Under the pieces are notes generated by a model. The model was given only the letters and a program-made list of their open reading frames with translations. It was not told the origin of the DNA and ran no database searches. A DNA stretch of 5,127 nucleotides from DATIYW01 sp035517415 (lineage in GTDB: Bacteria; Acidobacteriota; Thermoanaerobaculia; Thermoanaerobaculales; Thermoanaerobaculaceae), in NCBI GenBank assembly GCA_035517415.1, contig DATIYW010000010.1:1-5127 (forward strand). The letters run 5' to 3'. Positions 1-5,127 of this stretch are shown here, piece by piece (the stretch's first letter is position 1; every line of letters begins with the position of its first letter). A program made the translations under genes and the position numbers.

Positions 1-193
1 CGTGCCCGTCGAGGGTGAGGCGGCCGCGGGTGGCGCGGTAGACGCCGGTGACGAGGTTGAAGACGGTGGTCTTGCCGGCGCCGTTGGGACCGATCACGCC
101 GATCAGCTCGCCCGCCTCGAGCGCGAGGTTGAAGTCGGAGATCGCGCACAGCCCGCCGAAGTAGTGGCTGACGGACTCAGCGCGCAGCAGCAT
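1..193 (-). CDS. livG: LivG, branched-chain amino-acid ABC transporter ATPase (5' part only)
   Basis: This is the N-terminal 64 residues of a LivG-type cytoplasmic ATPase, which powers import through the LivH/LivM pore. The window edge cuts the gene, so its C-terminal signature and Walker B motifs are out of view. Translation from the ATG at 193 begins MLLRAESVSHYFGGL and contains a perfect Walker A loop, GPNGAGKTT (residues 35-43), followed by FNLVTGVYRATRG, typical of LivG. The FGG at 12-14 is where the LivG A-loop region normally lies. The start is supported by a Shine-Dalgarno sequence (GGGGAGGA) 8 bases upstream. The gene overlaps the end of livM by 17 bp in another frame, which implies translational coupling in one operon. 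LivG rather than LivF is favoured by the FGGL...FNLVTG pattern and by the position straight after livM. The truncation comes from the window, not the gene. Confidence 0.93.
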   Translation of the reverse strand, partial: MLLRAESVSHYFGGLCAISDFNLALEAGELIGVIGPNGAGKTTVFNLVTGVYRATRGRLTLDGH

Positions 194-1229
194 CGCCGCC
201 GTCCTCCCCGCGCCCGCCCTCGCCGCGCGCCTTGGCCTCGGTCTTGGGCACGAACCAGCGCAGCTCGCGCATGCCCATGATCCCCTTCGGCCGGTACAGC
301 ATCAGCAGGATCAGCACCAGCGGCATCATCACCATGCGCCAGATCCCGAGCGGCCGGAGCACCTCGAGCAGCACGGTGTAGAGCGTGCCGCCGACGATCG
401 ACCCGGCGATCGAACCGATCCCGCCGAGGTAGACCATGATCAGGATGTCGGTCGACTTGAGGATGTCGAACACGCGCGGGTTGATGAACTGCAGCAGGTG
501 GGCGAACAGCGCGCCCGCCACGCCCGCGAAGAACGCCGAGACGACGAACGCGAGCAGCTTGGCGTGGCGCGTGTTGATGCTCATCAAGTCGGCCGCCACC
601 TCGTCCTCGCGGATCGCGAGCACGGCGCGGCCGTAGCTCGAGTAGATGAAGTTGCGGATCACCCACACCGCCAGCACCGTCCAGGCGAACGTCCACGGCA
701 GCGTGGTCAGCTTCTCGATCCCCGGGATGCCGCGCGGGCCGCCGATCGCCTCGACGTTCTCGATCACCGACTTGACGATCATGTTGAAGGCGAGCGTGAC
801 GATCGCGAGGTAGTCGCCGCGGGTCTTGAACGAGGGGATCGCGACCACCACGCCGACCAGCGCGGCGCCGAGGCCGCCCGCCAGCACCGCGAGGGGGAAG
901 AGCCAGGCGCCGAGCTCGGGCGGGATCACCCGCATCGTGAGCAGGGCGGCGATGTAGGCGCCGATCGCCATGAAGCCGGCGTGGCCGACCGAGAACTCGC
1001 CCATGTAGCCGTTGATGAGGTTCAGGCTGACGGTGAGGATGATGTTGATGCCGACGTACATCACGATCAGCTGCACGTACGGGTTGAGGAGCCCGTAGCG
1101 GGGGATGAGGAACGAGGCGACGCCGCCGGCGACGAGCAGCGCCGGCAGGATCCGCCGGTTCGCCATCAGCGCGTCCCAGCCGCGGCCGACGCGGGCCAGG
1201 AGCGAGGTCCCCGAGGAGATCTCGGCCAT
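177..1229 (-). CDS. livM: LivM, branched-chain amino-acid ABC transporter permease
   Basis: This 350-residue inner-membrane permease pairs with LivH to form the channel of the LIV importer. Family-typical segments appear in order: NIILTVSLNLINGYMGEFSV with GHAGFMAIGAYIAALL (about 62-97), IPSFKTRGDYLAIVTLAFN (131-149), the GGPRGIPGI loop (163-171), the cytoplasmic coupling loop YGRAVLAIREDEVAADLMSI (199-218), and SAFFAGVAGALFAH followed by DILIMVYLGGIGSIAGSIVGG (about 231-281). It ends RPKGIMG followed by a charged, likely cytoplasmic tail (about 321-350). Several hydrophobic stretches fit the usual multi-span topology. The ATG at 1229 was chosen because it lies 5 bp after the livH stop and gives a normal N-terminus. 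A weak AAGG lies 10 bases upstream (1240-1243). The frame stays open upstream through livH, but that part is not protein-like. The 3' end overlaps livG. Confidence 0.95.
   Translation of the reverse strand: MAEISSGTSLLARVGRGWDALMANRRILPALLVAGGVASFLIPRYGLLNPYVQLIVMYVGINIILTVSLNLINGYMGEFSVGHAGFMAIGAYIAALLTMRVIPPELGAWLFPLAVLAGGLGAALVGVVVAIPSFKTRGDYLAIVTLAFNMIVKSVIENVEAIGGPRGIPGIEKLTTLPWTFAWTVLAVWVIRNFIYSSYGRAVLAIREDEVAADLMSINTRHAKLLAFVVSAFFAGVAGALFAHLLQFINPRVFDILKSTDILIMVYLGGIGSIAGSIVGGTLYTVLLEVLRPLGIWRMVMMPLVLILLMLYRPKGIMGMRELRWFVPKTEAKARGEGGRGEDGGDAAAR
202..209 (-). promoter_or_regulatory. Ribosome binding site of livG, inside the livM coding end
   Basis: On the minus strand GGGGAGGA lies 8 bases before the livG ATG at 193. 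It is the only strong Shine-Dalgarno sequence seen among the start sites in this window. It lies within the codons for the Gly/Glu/Asp-rich tail of LivM, so that tail may be shaped partly by the need to encode this site. Confidence 0.7.
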
Positions 1230-1234
1230 CGCGC

Positions 1235-2110
1235 CTACACCTTCTGCGGCCGCGGCTTGCCGAGGATGCCGTGCGGCCGCAGGATGAGCAGCGCGAGCAG
1301 CAGCGCGAACGCCACGAAGTCGCGGTAGGTCGAGGGCAGGAACGCCGCGACCAGGATCTCGACCGCGCCGAGGATGAACCCGCCGATCATCGCGCCGCGC
1401 ACGTTGCCGATGCCACCCACCACCGCCGAGATGAACGCCTTCCAGCCGATGATGATCCCCATGTAGGGGTCGATCACCGGGAAGGCGAGCGCGTACATCG
1501 TGCCCGCCGCGCCGCCCAACCCGGTGCCGATCGCGAACGTGATCGAGATGATGCGGTCGCTCGGCACGCCCATCAGCGGGACGGTCGCGCGGTCCCACGA
1601 GATCGCCCGCATCGCGATCCCCACCATCGTGCGCTGGACGACGAAGTCGAGCACCACGAGCAGGGCGAGCGAGAGCGCGATGATGACGAGCTGGAGCGAG
1701 GAGACCGACACGCCGGCGACGCTCCAGGTGGTGTTCTCGATCAGCGTCGGCACGTGCAGCGGGTAGGGCGCGAACACCAGCGTCAGGTTCTCGAGGAAGA
1801 TGCCGACCGCGAGCGCGGTGATGATCGCGGAGACGCGCGGCGCGGCGCGCAGCGGGCGGTAGGCGACGCGCTCGATCACCACGCCGAGGCCGGCGACGCC
1901 GGCCATCGACAGCAGCAGCGTCGGCACGAACGGGAGGTGGAGGAAGGTCGCCGCGGCGAAGCAGAGGAACGCGCCGACCATGAACAGGTCGCCGTGGGCG
2001 AAGTTGATCATGGTCAGGATGCCGTACACCATCGTGTAGCCGAGCGCGATCAGCGCGTAGATGCTGCCCAGCTGGAGGGCGTTGAGCGACTGCTGGAGGA
2101 GGTACTTCAC
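1235..2110 (-). CDS. livH: LivH, branched-chain amino-acid ABC transporter permease
   Basis: This 291-residue integral membrane permease is the partner of LivM. The N-terminus reads QQSLNALQLGSIYALIALGY and then TMVYGILTMINFAHGDLFMV (residues 6-45), close to the hallmark LivH opening. Further family features are IERVAYRPLR (79-88), a cytoplasmic loop with AMRAISWDRATVPLMGV (166-182), the glycine-rich GTGLGGAAGTMYAL (195-208), GWKAFISAVVGGIGNVRGAM (222-241) and the closing LRPHGILG (277-284). In most LivH proteins the coupling loop carries an acidic AMRACAEDxxTA-like sequence; here it is ISWDRATV, a modest divergence. The start is GTG at 2110; no in-frame earlier start exists. No convincing Shine-Dalgarno precedes it. 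Instead the GTG overlaps the TGA of a 29-codon open frame (GTGA), so initiation by coupling is possible. The stop lies 5 bp before livM. Confidence 0.94.
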   Translation of the reverse strand: MKYLLQQSLNALQLGSIYALIALGYTMVYGILTMINFAHGDLFMVGAFLCFAAATFLHLPFVPTLLLSMAGVAGLGVVIERVAYRPLRAAPRVSAIITALAVGIFLENLTLVFAPYPLHVPTLIENTTWSVAGVSVSSLQLVIIALSLALLVVLDFVVQRTMVGIAMRAISWDRATVPLMGVPSDRIISITFAIGTGLGGAAGTMYALAFPVIDPYMGIIIGWKAFISAVVGGIGNVRGAMIGGFILGAVEILVAAFLPSTYRDFVAFALLLALLILRPHGILGKPRPQKV

Positions 2111-2196
2111 GCCGCCGCCCGGCGCGGCGTCGGGCCGCCGGCGTCACCCGCCGGCGCGGGCGCGCGGCGAGGGAGGGGGCGCGGCTCGGCTCGCAT
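2107..2196 (-). CDS. Possible 29-residue bridging ORF between livK and livH
   Basis: An ATG at 2196 overlaps the livK stop codon (TGATG). The frame runs 29 codons, and its TGA (2109-2107) overlaps the livH GTG start (GTGA), so the frame spans the livK-livH gap exactly. The product would be Pro/Ala/Arg-rich (MRAEPRPLPRR at the start, TPRRAAA at the end), has no recognisable domain or membrane segment, and encloses the 8-bp stem-loop at 2136-2156. I infer that, if translated, its main job would be to carry ribosomes from livK to livH rather than to make a functional peptide. No Shine-Dalgarno precedes its ATG. Open frames are common in GC-rich DNA, so the double overlap may be chance. Confidence that it is translated is low. 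Confidence 0.3.
   Translation of the reverse strand: MRAEPRPLPRRAPAPAGDAGGPTPRRAAA
2136..2156 (-). repeat. Perfect stem-loop in the livK-livH intergenic gap
   Basis: Two copies of the self-complementary octamer CGCCGGCG (2136-2143 and 2149-2156) flank a 5-base loop. In the mRNA they form an all-G/C 8-bp stem. No U-tract follows, so it is not a canonical intrinsic terminator. Its position after the binding-protein gene and before the permeases is where binding-protein operons often carry a hairpin that protects the upstream mRNA from 3' exonucleases or reduces read-through, giving more binding protein than permease. That role is inferred from other operons. Its 3' end in the mRNA lies 25 bases before the livH GTG. 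Confidence 0.5.
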
Positions 2197-3392
2197 CACG
2201 GGTTGGCGTTCGCGAACCAGACGAACTTGCCGTCCTTGATCTGCACGATCACGGCGCTCTTGATCGGGTCGCCCGAGCCCTCGTTGAAACGCATCGTGCC
2301 GGTCACCCCGTCGTAGTTCGAGATCGTGGCGAGGGCGTCGCGCACCGCCTGGCGATCGACCTTGCCGGCGGTATGCAGCGCCTGCCAGAGCAGGCCGAAC
2401 GCGTCGTAGGTGAGCGCCGCGAGGTCGTCGGGCGTGTGGCCGAACTTCGTCCTGAACGCGGCGATGAACCGTTTCGCCACCGGGGTCGCCATGTCGGCGG
2501 CGAAGTGGGTGCTGAAGTAGTAGCCGTCGCAGTCCTTGCCGCAGAGGTTGAGGATCTCGGCGCTGCCCCACGAGTCGGAGCCGAGGAACGGCGTGGTGAT
2601 CCCGAGGCGGTGCGCCTGCTGGATCTGCAGCGGCACCTCGCTGTAGTAGTTGGGGAGGAAGATCACGTCCGGCTGCGCCGCCTTGATCTTGGTGAGCTGG
2701 GCGGAGAAGTCCTTGTCGCCGGTGGTGTAGGTCTCGAACGCGACGACCTGCCCGCCATTGGCCTCGAACACCTGCTTGAAGATCTCGGCGATCCCCTTGT
2801 TGTACTCGGAGGCGACGTCGTAGAGCGCGGCGGCGCGCCGGGCCTTCAAATTTTGCAGCGCGAAGTTGGCCACCACGCGCCCCTGGAACGGGTCGATGAA
2901 GCAGGAGCGGAACACGTACCGCTTCGGCTTTCCGGTACGGGCGTCGAGCGTCGTCTTCGGGTTGGTCGACCACGGCGCGATCATCACGACGTGCGAGCTC
3001 TCCGCCACCTCGGAGGCCGGGATCGCGTAGCGGCTCGGGTTGGGGCCGACGATCGCGACCACCTCCTGCTGCGTGATCAGCTTCTGCGCCGCGGCGGCCG
3101 ACTGGTCGGCGCGCCCGGCGTTGTCCTCGATGAACAGCTCGACCGGGAGCTTCTTGCCGCCGACCTCGAGGCCGCCCGCCCGGTTGACCTCCTCGACCGC
3201 GAGCTCGGCGCCGCTCTTGCACGACGCCCCGGCCGCCGGCATGTCGCCGGTGATCTCCGCGACCACGCCGATGCGGATCGCCGCGGAGTCGTGCGCGCCG
3301 CCGCACGACAGCAGCGGCAGCGCGAGGGCGGCGGCCGCGAGCAGCGCGACGGCGGGGCCGATTCGGTATCGAGGAGCGCTGACGATCTTCAT
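2196..3392 (-). CDS. livK: LivK/LivJ-type branched-chain amino-acid binding lipoprotein
   Basis: This 398-residue substrate-binding protein of the type I periplasmic-binding fold (Peripla_BP_6/HAAT family) captures the amino acid and delivers it to LivHM. Residues 11-29 form a hydrophobic signal segment after a basic N-terminus, ending LPLLSC. Cys30 fits a lipoprotein cleavage site, though Leu at -2 is off the usual L-[AS]-[GAS]-C. The mature part starts IRIGVVAEITGDMPAAG (39-55), then AELAVEEVNRAGGL (62-75), ELFIEDNAG (85-93), VAIVGPNPS (112-120), VMIAPWSTNP (136-145) and the second lobe with ALYDVASEYNKG (189-200) and FLGSDSW (269-275). Four more cysteines (58, 164, 284, 288) include a close CGKDC pair. 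The ATG at 3392 is the only sensible start; no Shine-Dalgarno is visible. A -10 box lies 6 bases upstream, so a leaderless mRNA is likely. The exact substrate (Leu/Ile/Val or another amino acid or amide) cannot be read from sequence. Confidence 0.93.
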   Translation of the reverse strand: MKIVSAPRYRIGPAVALLAAAALALPLLSCGGAHDSAAIRIGVVAEITGDMPAAGASCKSGAELAVEEVNRAGGLEVGGKKLPVELFIEDNAGRADQSAAAAQKLITQQEVVAIVGPNPSRYAIPASEVAESSHVVMIAPWSTNPKTTLDARTGKPKRYVFRSCFIDPFQGRVVANFALQNLKARRAAALYDVASEYNKGIAEIFKQVFEANGGQVVAFETYTTGDKDFSAQLTKIKAAQPDVIFLPNYYSEVPLQIQQAHRLGITTPFLGSDSWGSAEILNLCGKDCDGYYFSTHFAADMATPVAKRFIAAFRTKFGHTPDDLAALTYDAFGLLWQALHTAGKVDRQAVRDALATISNYDGVTGTMRFNEGSGDPIKSAVIVQIKDGKFVWFANANP

Positions 3393-3398
3393 GGCGCG

Positions 3399-3426
3399 AG
3401 GGTACCAGCTTGAGGGGGGTGGTCAA
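3399..3426 (-). promoter_or_regulatory. Predicted leaderless promoter of livK
   Basis: On the minus strand TTGACC (3426-3421, five of six matches to TTGACA) is followed after 16 bases by TACCCT (3404-3399), which fits the TAnnnT core of a -10 box. Counting the last -10 base as -7 places +1 at 3392, the A of the livK ATG. There is no Shine-Dalgarno sequence in the 6 bases between. The promoter would drive the whole livKHMG operon; I see no other convincing promoter inside it. Confidence 0.55.
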
Positions 3427-3442
3427 GAGGCGTCTCCACCCT

Positions 3443-3460
3443 GCGTCGCCGGGGCGATGC
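3443..3460. promoter_or_regulatory. Candidate operator: imperfect palindrome in the divergent control region
   Basis: GCGTCGCC (3443-3450) and GGCGATGC (3453-3460) are inverted repeats with 7 of 8 pairs matching across a 2-base centre. The site lies between the two -35 boxes, about 60 bp upstream of the livK start and 52 bp upstream of the permease start, a location suited to a regulator acting on both genes. Short G/C palindromes arise easily at this base composition, no regulator gene is in view, and I cannot assign the site to a family such as Lrp. Confidence 0.2.
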
Positions 3461-3467
3461 GCCGCGG

Positions 3468-3496
3468 TTGCGCTCGCCCCGATTGGCAGTTAGCCT
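3468..3496 (+). promoter_or_regulatory. Predicted leaderless promoter of the APC permease
   Basis: TTGCGC (3468-3473) is separated by an optimal 17 bases from TAGCCT (3491-3496), which fits the TAnnnT -10 core. Counting from the -10 box, +1 falls at 3503, one base before the ATG at 3504. No Shine-Dalgarno sequence lies in the 7-base gap. The -35 is weaker than that of livK. Together with the livK promoter this makes both divergent transcripts leaderless or nearly so. Confidence 0.5.
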
Positions 3497-3503
3497 GACG
3501 CGC

Positions 3504-4973
3504 ATGTCCTCGGGATGGCGCGGTCTGATCCGCACCAAGCCGCTCGCGATGCTGCTGCAGGAGAGCGCCGGCACGCACCTCAAGCGCGCGCTCGGCGTGT
3601 GGGACCTGATCGGCCTCGGCATCGGCGCGATCATCGGCGCGGGGATCTTCGCCACCGTCGGCACCGCCGCCGCCGGCGACCCGGCGCGGCCGGGCGCGGG
3701 GCCCGGCATCATCCTCTCGTTCGTGCTCACCGCCGCGGTGTGCGGGCTCGCCGCGCTGTGCTACGCCGAGCTGGCGGCGCTCGTGCCGGTGTCGGGCTCG
3801 GCCTACACCTACGCCTACGCGACGCTGGGCGAGCTGATGGCGTGGATCATCGGCTGGGACCTGATCATCGAGTACGCGGTCGGCAACGTCGCGGTGGCGA
3901 TCTCCTGGTCGGGCTACTTCTGCGAGATGCTGCGCGGCGTCGGCATCGTCATCCCGCCGTGGCTGACCACCGACCTGCGCACCGGCCTGGCGACGCCCTC
4001 GATCGTCGCCGCCGCGCCGCACGTCGCCGGCGTGCCGATCATGATGAACCTCCCCGCCGCGGCGATCGTCCTGCTCATCACCTGGGTGCTGGTGATCGGC
4101 ATCAAGGAGTCCTCGCGCCTCAACGCGACGATGGTGATCATGAAGCTGATCGTGCTCGCCTTCTTCATCGTCGTCGGGATCAACTACGTCCAGCCCTCCA
4201 ACTGGAAGCCGTTCATGCCCAACGGCTGGCACGGGATCTGGGCGGGGGCGGCGATCGTCTTCTTCGCCTACATCGGCTTCGACGCGGTCTCCACCGCGGC
4301 CGAGGAGACGCGCAACCCGGGGCGCGACCTGCCGCGCGGCATCATCGGCTCGCTCATCATCTCGACCGTGGTCTACGTCGCGGTGGCGGCGGTCGTGACC
4401 GGCATGGTGCCGTGGTTCGACCTCCACACCGCCGAGCCGCTCACGGTGGCGATGAACCGCCACAACCTCGCCTGGGCCTCGGGCATCGTCGCGGTCGGCT
4501 CGGTCGCCGCGCACACCGCGGTGCTGCTCGTCTTCCAATTGGGCCAGCCGCGGATCTTCTTCTCGATGGCGCGCGACGGGCTGCTGCCGCCGTCGTTCGC
4601 CCGCGTCCATCCCAAGTACCGCACGCCGCACGTCACCACGATCATCTCCGGCGTGGTGGTGGCGGCGTTCGCGAACTTCGCCAACATCGAGGAGATGGTG
4701 GACCTCACCAACATCGGCACCCTGTTCGCGTTCGCGATCGTCTCCGCCGGCGTGATCGTGCTGCGCCGCACCCACCCGGAGGGCGTGCGGCCGTTCCGCG
4801 TGCCGTTCGTCCCCTGGCTGCCCGCCCTCTCGGTGATCGCCTGCCTGTTCCTCGCCGCCGGCCTGCCGCTCGTCACCTGGTGGCGCTTCGGGATCTGGCT
4901 GCTGATCGGCCTGACGATCTACGTCTGCTACGGCCGGCGCAAGTCGCTGCTGCGCAAGTCGGCCGCGGACTGA
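3504..4973 (+). CDS. APC-superfamily amino-acid permease (cationic amino-acid transporter type)
   Basis: This 489-residue membrane transporter probably imports amino acids by cation coupling. The N-terminal pattern RTKPLAMLL...LKRALGVWDLIGLGIGAIIG resembles bacterial CAT/YfnA/GkApcT-like permeases. TM1 holds the unwound substrate-site motif GIGAIIGAGIF (39-49). The next helices carry LCYAELAALVPVSGSAYTYA (85-104) and GELMAWIIGWDLIIEYAVGN (109-128). TM6 carries FFAYIGFDAVSTAAEE (253-268), followed by TRNPGRDLPRGI (269-280). QPRIFFSMARDGLLP (348-362) is the conserved cytoplasmic segment. About 12 hydrophobic segments are visible, and the length is normal. The ATG at 3504 is preferred over a TTG at 3468, since the TTG lies in the -35 box and would add 12 unconserved residues. 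No Shine-Dalgarno is visible. The gene diverges from livK. The substrate cannot be fixed; Lys/Arg/Orn or broad neutral amino acids are all possible. Confidence 0.92.
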   Translation: MSSGWRGLIRTKPLAMLLQESAGTHLKRALGVWDLIGLGIGAIIGAGIFATVGTAAAGDPARPGAGPGIILSFVLTAAVCGLAALCYAELAALVPVSGSAYTYAYATLGELMAWIIGWDLIIEYAVGNVAVAISWSGYFCEMLRGVGIVIPPWLTTDLRTGLATPSIVAAAPHVAGVPIMMNLPAAAIVLLITWVLVIGIKESSRLNATMVIMKLIVLAFFIVVGINYVQPSNWKPFMPNGWHGIWAGAAIVFFAYIGFDAVSTAAEETRNPGRDLPRGIIGSLIISTVVYVAVAAVVTGMVPWFDLHTAEPLTVAMNRHNLAWASGIVAVGSVAAHTAVLLVFQLGQPRIFFSMARDGLLPPSFARVHPKYRTPHVTTIISGVVVAAFANFANIEEMVDLTNIGTLFAFAIVSAGVIVLRRTHPEGVRPFRVPFVPWLPALSVIACLFLAAGLPLVTWWRFGIWLLIGLTIYVCYGRRKSLLRKSAAD

Positions 4974-5011
4974 GCGTCGCACCGGCCTGCCGCCGCTCGG
5001 AGGGAACTGCC
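4974..5011. other. Short spacer after the permease
   Basis: These 38 bases between the permease stop and the tandem repeat contain no start codon with a plausible reading frame and no stem followed by a T-run. I see no intrinsic terminator here for the permease, so transcription may run into the repeat array or end there by another route. Confidence 0.4.
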
Positions 5012-5127
5012 GTCATCCCGAGCGGTGACCGAGGTCATAGCGAGCCGCAAGTGCTGTCATCCCGAGCGGTGACCGCTGTCATGATGAGCCGCAATTGCCG
5101 TCATCCCGAGCGGCAACCGAGGTTCTG
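5012..5127. repeat. 22-bp tandem repeat with 44-bp higher-order period, cut by the window edge
   Basis: Five full 22-bp units begin at 5012, 5034, 5056, 5078 and 5100, and a sixth starts at 5122. All five begin GTCATnnnGAGC, with G, A and G also fixed at unit positions 14, 17 and 20. Odd units read GTCATcccGAGCGG; even units vary after GTCAT and continue GAGCCGCAA. The true period is therefore 44 bp made of two diverged halves. Units 1 and 3 are identical over their first 20 bases, unit 5 differs from unit 1 at two positions, and units 2 and 4 differ at five. Neither 22 nor 44 is divisible by 3, so no reading frame is kept and the array is non-coding. The motif resembles dispersed GTCATnnnGAGCG intergenic repeats seen in many bacterial genomes (from memory; not checked). 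Confidence 0.85.

Noticed and set aside
177..2147. A single 656-codon open frame on the minus strand covering livH and livM, suggesting a fusion permease
   Set aside because: Only its last 350 codons (from 1229) are protein-like. The earlier part is the livH region read in the wrong frame, Arg/Pro-rich and without membrane segments, while the correct livH frame gives a full permease with its own stop.
2136..2156. Rho-independent terminator separating livK from livHMG
   Set aside because: No U-run follows the stem on either strand, and the gene order and tight junctions favour one operon. It was kept only as a stem-loop of uncertain role.
2061..3413. A long plus-strand open frame opposite livK, and others opposite livH, livM and livG
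   Set aside because: All are charged or low-complexity shadows caused by GC bias, with no start signals or recognisable domains. The minus-strand frames match known families along their full length.
3468..3503. TTG at 3468 as the permease start, adding 12 residues
   Set aside because: The TTG lies in the predicted -35 box, has no ribosome binding site, and the added residues are unlike permease N-termini. The ATG at 3504 gives the family-typical start.
3582..3720. The stretch after TM1 of the permease (about residues 54-68, Gly/Pro/Ala-rich) as an unusual insertion
   Set aside because: Bacterial CAT-type permeases commonly have a Gly-rich loop ending in AGP at this point, so it is probably normal; I could not compare an alignment.
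3423..4982. A 519-codon open frame antisense to the APC permease
   Set aside because: Its product is a low-complexity run of Arg/Asp/His/Glu, the usual shadow of a hydrophobic GC-rich gene. The plus-strand frame has all the APC motifs.
5012..5127. CRISPR array, because a conserved block recurs every 44 bp
   Set aside because: The would-be spacers are themselves related copies of the same 22-bp unit (all but the sixth, partial unit start with GTCAT), so this is a tandem repeat. No cas genes are in view.

Overview
This GC-rich window (roughly 70% G+C by eye, with strong G/C third-position bias) carries two divergently transcribed bacterial amino-acid uptake loci. It shows no virus, transposon, RNA gene or CRISPR array. 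The high GC, the lipoprotein-type binding protein, the apparently leaderless promoters and a GTCATcccGAGC-type tandem repeat would suit a high-GC Gram-negative lineage such as Acidobacteriota, Myxococcota or Binatota relatives. That placement is a guess; the sequence does not settle the phylum.

Left and centre, minus strand (3392 down to 1): a branched-chain amino-acid (LIV/HAAT family) ABC importer operon in the order livK (binding lipoprotein), livH (permease), livM (permease), livG (ATPase, cut by the window edge). The second ATPase, livF, is expected just off the left edge. livH and livM are 5 bp apart and livM and livG overlap by 17 bp. The 85-bp livK-livH gap holds a perfect 8-bp stem-loop and a 29-codon open frame. 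The start of that frame overlaps the livK stop (TGATG) and its stop overlaps the livH GTG start (GTGA).

Middle (3393-3503): a 111-bp divergent control region. Each flanking gene has a sigma70-like promoter whose -10 hexamer lies only 6-7 bases before the ATG, so both mRNAs are predicted to be leaderless. Neither start has a Shine-Dalgarno sequence. An imperfect 18-bp palindrome sits between the two -35 boxes.

Right, plus strand (3504-4973): a complete APC-superfamily amino-acid permease of the cationic amino-acid transporter (CAT/YfnA/GkApcT-like) type. After it (4974-5127) the DNA is non-coding and dominated by a 22-bp tandem repeat with a 44-bp higher-order period, which runs off the window edge.

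Functionally, the locus joins an ATP-driven and probably an ion-coupled amino-acid uptake system around one control region. The genes belong to known families. The features most worth a second look are the paired leaderless promoters, the livK-livH bridging mini-ORF with its hairpin, and the tandem repeat. I do not see a wholly new system.
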